The notes under the pieces: generated by a model
The model's database searches: none
What the model was told of the DNA's origin: nothing
The model's input: only the letters and a program-made list of their open reading frames with translations
Position numbers and translations under genes: made by a program
Shown: positions 60,189 to 64,000 of the stretch, piece by piece
Layout: every line of letters begins with the position of its first letter
How positions within the stretch are numbered: the stretch's first letter is position 1
DNA from: Adineta steineri
Lineage: Eukaryota; Rotifera; Eurotatoria; Adinetida; Adinetidae
Direction: 5' to 3'
Assembly: GCA_905250115.1 (NCBI GenBank)
Contig: CAJNOI010000075.1
Coordinates: forward strand, 62,001 to 126,000
DNA length: 64,000 bases

Positions 60189-61152
60189 TCAAAATGATGA
60201 AACAGCTGTTCCAATTAAACCATCAATAATATCAATTGAATCAGTTAATGTATAGAATAATTGTGAACGATTTTCTCTTAAATATTCTAAATATGCTGGA
60301 TAATCATTACATTCATTTAAATGTTCAATATATTGAACATGATGATTGAATGATGAAGATTTTATTGTAGGAAAATAATACGGAAAATTAGTTGATTTAG
60401 ATTTTTTAAAATTATCTAATAAACTTCGTGCCCATACACGTGAATCTTTTTCAAAAGCAACCGGACGATTATAAAGTGATGTACGAGTTAAATAATCATT
60501 GGGTGATAATTGTTTTGAACCTAAACAATTAGAAAAATAAATTAAGCAAAATATTAGGTAATTCCAACTTTGGTCGAAAAGAAAAAATGCCGAAGTATAA
60601 AAAGATCGAAAGGTAAAAATATCGAAAGATAGAAGTGTGCGTGTGGGTGTAGCTAAATATAGATGCATATCTATATTTACACCCACCCTCAAACGTCTTT
60701 CTTTATTTTTCCCATTAAGTTGTTTCGAGCACCCAAAATCTTATCATTTTCATATTTCGACTCGATATTTTTCCTTTTGACCTTAGTTAGGAGAATCAAA
60801 TATTATATCTAATTTTTCTTTTACCATATTTTAAATAATTTTCTTCACTTTCCCATTGGTATGTTTCATAATTATCTTGATCATTTTCTAAATTATGTGT
60901 ACGTATAGAATTTATAATATCAGTTGATATTAATTCTGGATTATCTTGTTTATCATCGAAATCTGTTGAATTTAGTAAATCTGTAATATCTGACATTTTT
61001 TTATTATTTGATTCTATTGGTGATAAGTAATCAATTGATTGACAATCACTTATTGATAATTTTGATATGGCAGGTGAATGATATTCATTATTATCATCAT
61101 CTAAGGAATCAAATATGATAAGATCATCATCATCGAGATTAATTGAACTCAT
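60189..61152 (-). CDS. two-exon orphan protein, 219 aa
   Basis: Exons 60825-61152 and 60189-60520 sum to 660 nt, an exact frame. The N-terminal half is very acidic (LDDDDLIIFDSLDDDNNEY) with repeated Ser/Asp/Ile stretches, and FDSL after an acidic run resembles an LC3-interacting motif, which I only note. The C-terminal half is more globular (RVWARSLLDNFKKSKSTNFP, YIEHLNECNDYPAYLEYLRE). No signal peptide or membrane helix. I recognise no family. The intron (60521-60824, 304 nt) is far longer than usual because it holds an inverted-repeat insertion. Confidence 0.65.
60566..60786. repeat. GGGTGTGG hairpin-family repeat, copy F, with long arms
   Basis: The core, TGGGTGTAGCTAAATATAGA then TGCATATCTATATTTACACCCA (20 bases shown of each arm at most), is a near-perfect palindrome at 60640-60685. 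Outside it the arms continue imperfectly: GGTCGAAAAGAAAAA on the left resembles the complement of the right end (AAGGTCAAAAGGAAAAA). If the whole is one element it is about 220 bp and fills most of the intron of the orphan gene. Confidence 0.55.
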
Positions 61153-61199
61153 ATTTATTTTTTTTAAATAATCTAAAAAATAAAATACAGACGGAAATT

Positions 61200-62807
61200 T
61201 TATTCAATTGAATGTTCTAATCTATCTGTTGATGAACGTGTTAAATTTACTAAAATATGAGTATATAAGTTTTCTTTATGTACACTAGTTATTGTATAAT
61301 TAAGTAGATCTAATTGTTTTATACCATCACTTAAATATCGACGCCAATTATTAAGTAATTCATAACTATTTTGAATTTGATAAAAGAAATTATTAAAAGA
61401 TTTGATAACAACTAGTTTACCGATTTACAGCACGTTCACGTTTTTCATGACGAATCATTTTATATCGACCAATAAAATTTGGTGGTCGACTTAAATAATA
61501 ACTTGAATTACGTATTCTAAAATAATTAAAGATCAAAATTATAACAAACTCTTTTTGCTCATTTGCATATACAAATAAATTGATTTTTTTTAATCAACGA
61601 ACCTTTCTGCCATATCTAAAATCAAAATTAATTTAATAATTTAAATCCTATACTAGTTTTACCATCATCTTCTGCCTAAAACAAATAAAAACGAGATAAT
61701 TATTCAATTAAATATGAAACAAGAAAATTTTCTTACTCCCCAACCCCAATATAAATTTGACCATCCATTAACTTTCATAAATTGTTCTTTATTCAGCGCT
61801 AATACACCACCAACCAAATGATTATACATTAATCTTAAAAAGATATTCAGTGCAAAAATTTAGTACATAAATATTCGACATACACATAACGTAATTCATC
61901 AACAGCTGGTGATAAATGTCTAGGAGTTTTTGGATCACATTCATAAACATTATAATCATTCTCAGGTAAAAGATCAACATCATGAAATATAAAACAACCA
62001 AATGATGAACGAATTTTCAGAACTTCTTGGAATGCAACATTCATTATTGCACCTTTATTAAAGGTAATATTGCCTATCTAAAATAAGAGTAATAGCTATG
62101 GATACTGTTTACATATGTTATTTAGTCTACAATGATGAATATCAACATAAACTTTGTTCAAGAATCTCTTCAAATTTGAGTGTTAGGTACTCGAAACAAG
62201 TTACATGTACATCGATCCTCAAGTTCATGCAGATGTAATAATTCTTTAGTAGCTGTTATAACTCAATTTTTTGTTTTTAAAAAATTATTACCTGTTCTAC
62301 AACAAATATTTGATACGACCGTTTTTGTCGTTGAAGAAATGGGTGTAAATATTTCAATAATAATTTAAGATGATATTCTCTATTGCGAAATGGTATAATA
62401 ATTGCAAGATCTTCACGAGATTTACAATCATTTGGTGAATAAATTCCACCTACAATGTTTTCATATAATTATAATACTTAAATTCAATAAATTATCCTAC
62501 CTTTCTGTACATTAGGATTATCTGACCATTCTATATGTTCTGACATAATAATTTCTTCTTTACCTCCTACTAAAATAAATATTCTGGTACAAAAACACTT
62601 GAATATTCTGAATTTACCTAGAAGTGTAGATGGATATAGTTGACAAACTTCATTCAAATCATTTTTATCTATTAATATATATTGATTACCAGTATATTCA
62701 TAATATGTATTACAAACATGAATAATAATAAGAATACTGATGATGATAATTATCTCCGGTATATATTCATTTCTTGTTAAACGATTAAATTTACCTCGAG
62801 TAAACAT
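61200..62807 (-). CDS. B4GALT: beta-1,4-galactosyltransferase family (GT7)
   Basis: Read from ATG 62807-62805 to TAA 61202-61200 in about seven exons. A type II membrane anchor (EIIIIISILIIIHVC, about residues 18-32) precedes the GT7 domain. All family blocks are present: IIPFRNREYHLKLLLKYLHP, FHDVDLLPEND (the metal-binding DVD), GWGAEDDDMAERI (with the catalytic acidic run) and RHEKRERAVN. CDPKTPRHLSPAVDEL lies between. The enzyme moves galactose (or N-acetylgalactosamine in some invertebrates) from UDP-sugar to N-acetylglucosamine in the Golgi. The subfamily cannot be settled by eye. Confidence 0.9.
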
Positions 62808-62938
62808 TAATCTTGAAAAATAAATAAATAAATAATTGTATTAAAAATAAAGAATCTTTATCGTATTAATTTAAAAAAATTCATAATTAAAAATATTATA
62901 AAAAAAAATCGTATTGCAATTAAAATATTATAAATAAT

Positions 62939-63831
62939 TTAAAATAGTGTTGAATTTGATGAATCAGCTGATCTAGGGTCGAGCCAACACGGTTTGACAT
63001 ATGAATGTGGATTGACTAAATCAGAAAATGATGAATAAGACGAAGCTATAGCACCGAAAAATCCAACAATTAATGATAATATCAATAAAGCAATGTCCCA
63101 ATATGGTATAACTCTATAATTTAAAAAGAAATATTACAAAATATAAATAAATATGATATATTTTTTACCTAAATACAGTCTCTGTGAATCGTTCATGAAC
63201 TAATTGAGTTGATCGTACTTTAATCAAAACATAACAAAACACCGGTAAGATAAAACCTAGAATTGACACGGTAGAACTTCCGATAAATGAAAGTATAGCA
63301 CCAAAATGTGGTATAGTTTCAGCCATAAATGCTAAGAATAAGACAATGCCACTACGTAATGCAGCACGTTGCCAACAAAAATGTTTTGGTACACGTGTAA
63401 GTTCTTCACAACCTTGAAAAATAGGATTTAATACTATTGTAAATGCCATTGCTAAGTGACCAGTGATTAATATTTCAACGGAATAACGAAGAAAATTTTT
63501 TGGTAAATTCGCTAAAATATTGTCTTTGACACTTGCTCCATAAACAGAATATCCAATAATTGATACAGGTACATAAAAAACTAATAAAATTATATAAGAT
63601 ATTATCACAGATATATGAAAACGATGTGGTTGACGCATATCGACTTGAATCGTTGGAAACATAGCTGAACCACCCCAAGCAAAAAACATTGTTCCCATAG
63701 AAAATGAAAATGATTTAAATGTAATTTCACTAGGTGGTGTTGATCCTCTTTTGCCGTAATCAACAAGTGCACTAATCGTTATAAATACGCAAGCAATAGC
63801 TGTACAAACCATTGCACCAATAGCTATAGGC
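62939..63831 (-). CDS. amino-acid transporter, AAAP family (SLC32/36/38 type), partial
   Basis: Two exons are visible: one from the acceptor at 63831 to about 63170 and a last one to TAA 62941-62939. The 5' exons lie beyond 63831 and probably beyond the window. Seven or more membrane helices are seen. SMGTMFFAWGGSAMFPTIQVDM is broken here as SMGTMFFAWGGSAMFPTIQ; this block, with YGASVKDNILANLP, is typical of the amino-acid/auxin permease fold. The C-terminal tail is short (CWLDPRSADSSNSTLF). Transport of neutral amino acids or GABA is possible; the substrate cannot be told from this half. Confidence 0.8.
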
Positions 63832-64000
63832 CTATAATACAAAAACAAATTCATTTATTAGCTGAGAAAAAACGAGTAAAAAAGGTATAGTTAGACATAT
63901 TCATGCAACTTAAATGATATATGAAATAGTTAAGAAAAAGCTTTCCATTCGATTTCTAATTATCTTACCACTATATCTATCATATATTACTGTAAAAAAA
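63832..64000. other. right edge, intron of the transporter gene
   Basis: Non-coding sequence upstream of the first visible transporter exon. A small exon near 63968-63989 is possible (an acceptor-like and a donor-like site flank 21 nt) but gives a stop in the needed phase. Confidence 0.3.

Noticed and set aside
62180-62368. Plus-strand frame of 62 codons
   Set aside because: Antisense of B4GALT exons.
1-64000. CRISPR arrays, operons, rRNA and tRNA genes
   Set aside because: None seen by eye; this is animal nuclear DNA. A tRNA scan was not possible, so small RNA genes could be missed.
1-64000. Retrovirus-like, LTR or Polinton elements
   Set aside because: No reverse transcriptase, integrase, capsid, envelope or long terminal repeats recognised anywhere in the window.

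Overview
This is a eukaryotic, clearly animal, window: AT-rich, with compact multi-exon genes whose introns are mostly 47-70 nt with GT-AG ends. The gene content is metazoan (non-muscle myosin II, ADAR2-like editase, Arp2, IST1, SNAP29, lebercilin, CD36/LIMP-2, UNC93-like, beta-1,4-galactosyltransferase, and a neuropeptide precursor). Mixed among these are intronless, bacterial-looking enzymes (a GH43 glycosidase, a GH84 glycosidase, an FkbM methyltransferase). Short introns, low GC and candidate foreign carbohydrate enzymes together suggest a bdelloid rotifer; that is inference, not proof.

Layout. 0.7-9.2 kb: an ankyrin gene (+) meets TSNAXIP1 (-) tail to tail with 18 bp between stop codons; IST1 (-) follows, and SNAP29 (+) diverges from it. 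9.7-14.8 kb: ADAR2-like gene (+) with two phase-compatible first exons. 15.4-18.7 kb: a small EF-hand gene (+), a GC-rich island with repeated ACGGC, and an unrecognised gene. 20.7-24.4 kb: REXO1-type RNA exonuclease (-). 26.4-35.5 kb: non-muscle myosin II heavy chain (+) with a 10-residue loop-1 exon and alternative tails. 35.9-38.1 kb: UNC93-like membrane protein (-). 39.5-45.5 kb: GH43 (-), Arp2 (+), CD36/LIMP-2 (+), PMP3/UPF0057 (-). 47.6-49.7 kb: GH84 (+) with an in-frame stop, then a second, inverted copy of the EF-hand gene (-). 51.8-54.6 kb: a Cys-rich protein, a tiny two-exon ORF and an FkbM methyltransferase (all -). 55.4-63.8 kb (all -): lebercilin-like protein, a FLRFamide precursor resembling myosuppressin, an orphan two-exon gene, B4GALT, and an amino-acid transporter running off the right edge.

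Most interesting points: (1) a 93-residue neuropeptide precursor at 58936-59383 that ends in one amidated FLRFamide, and whose exons are too short to stand out as ORFs; (2) a roughly 1.2-kb inverted duplication, about 95% identical in one exon compared by eye, carrying an EF-hand gene at both 15.4-16.6 and 48.8-50.0 kb; (3) a phase-0, 30-nt exon in myosin loop 1, where vertebrate non-muscle myosins carry regulated inserts; (4) a family of at least six small hairpin repeats built on GAGGGTGTGGGTGT; (5) a 207-bp hAT-like MITE in a myosin intron. No retrovirus-like or capsid-bearing element was recognised.

Myosin II, Arp2, SNAP29 and IST1 all act on the cytoskeleton or membranes, but in an animal genome this closeness is probably chance; there is no operon. 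For several genes the summed exon lengths form an exact reading frame (IST1 380 aa, SNAP29 215 aa, ADAR 756 or 736 aa, Arp2 398 aa, EF-hand 166 aa, FLRFamide precursor 93 aa), which supports the splice models.
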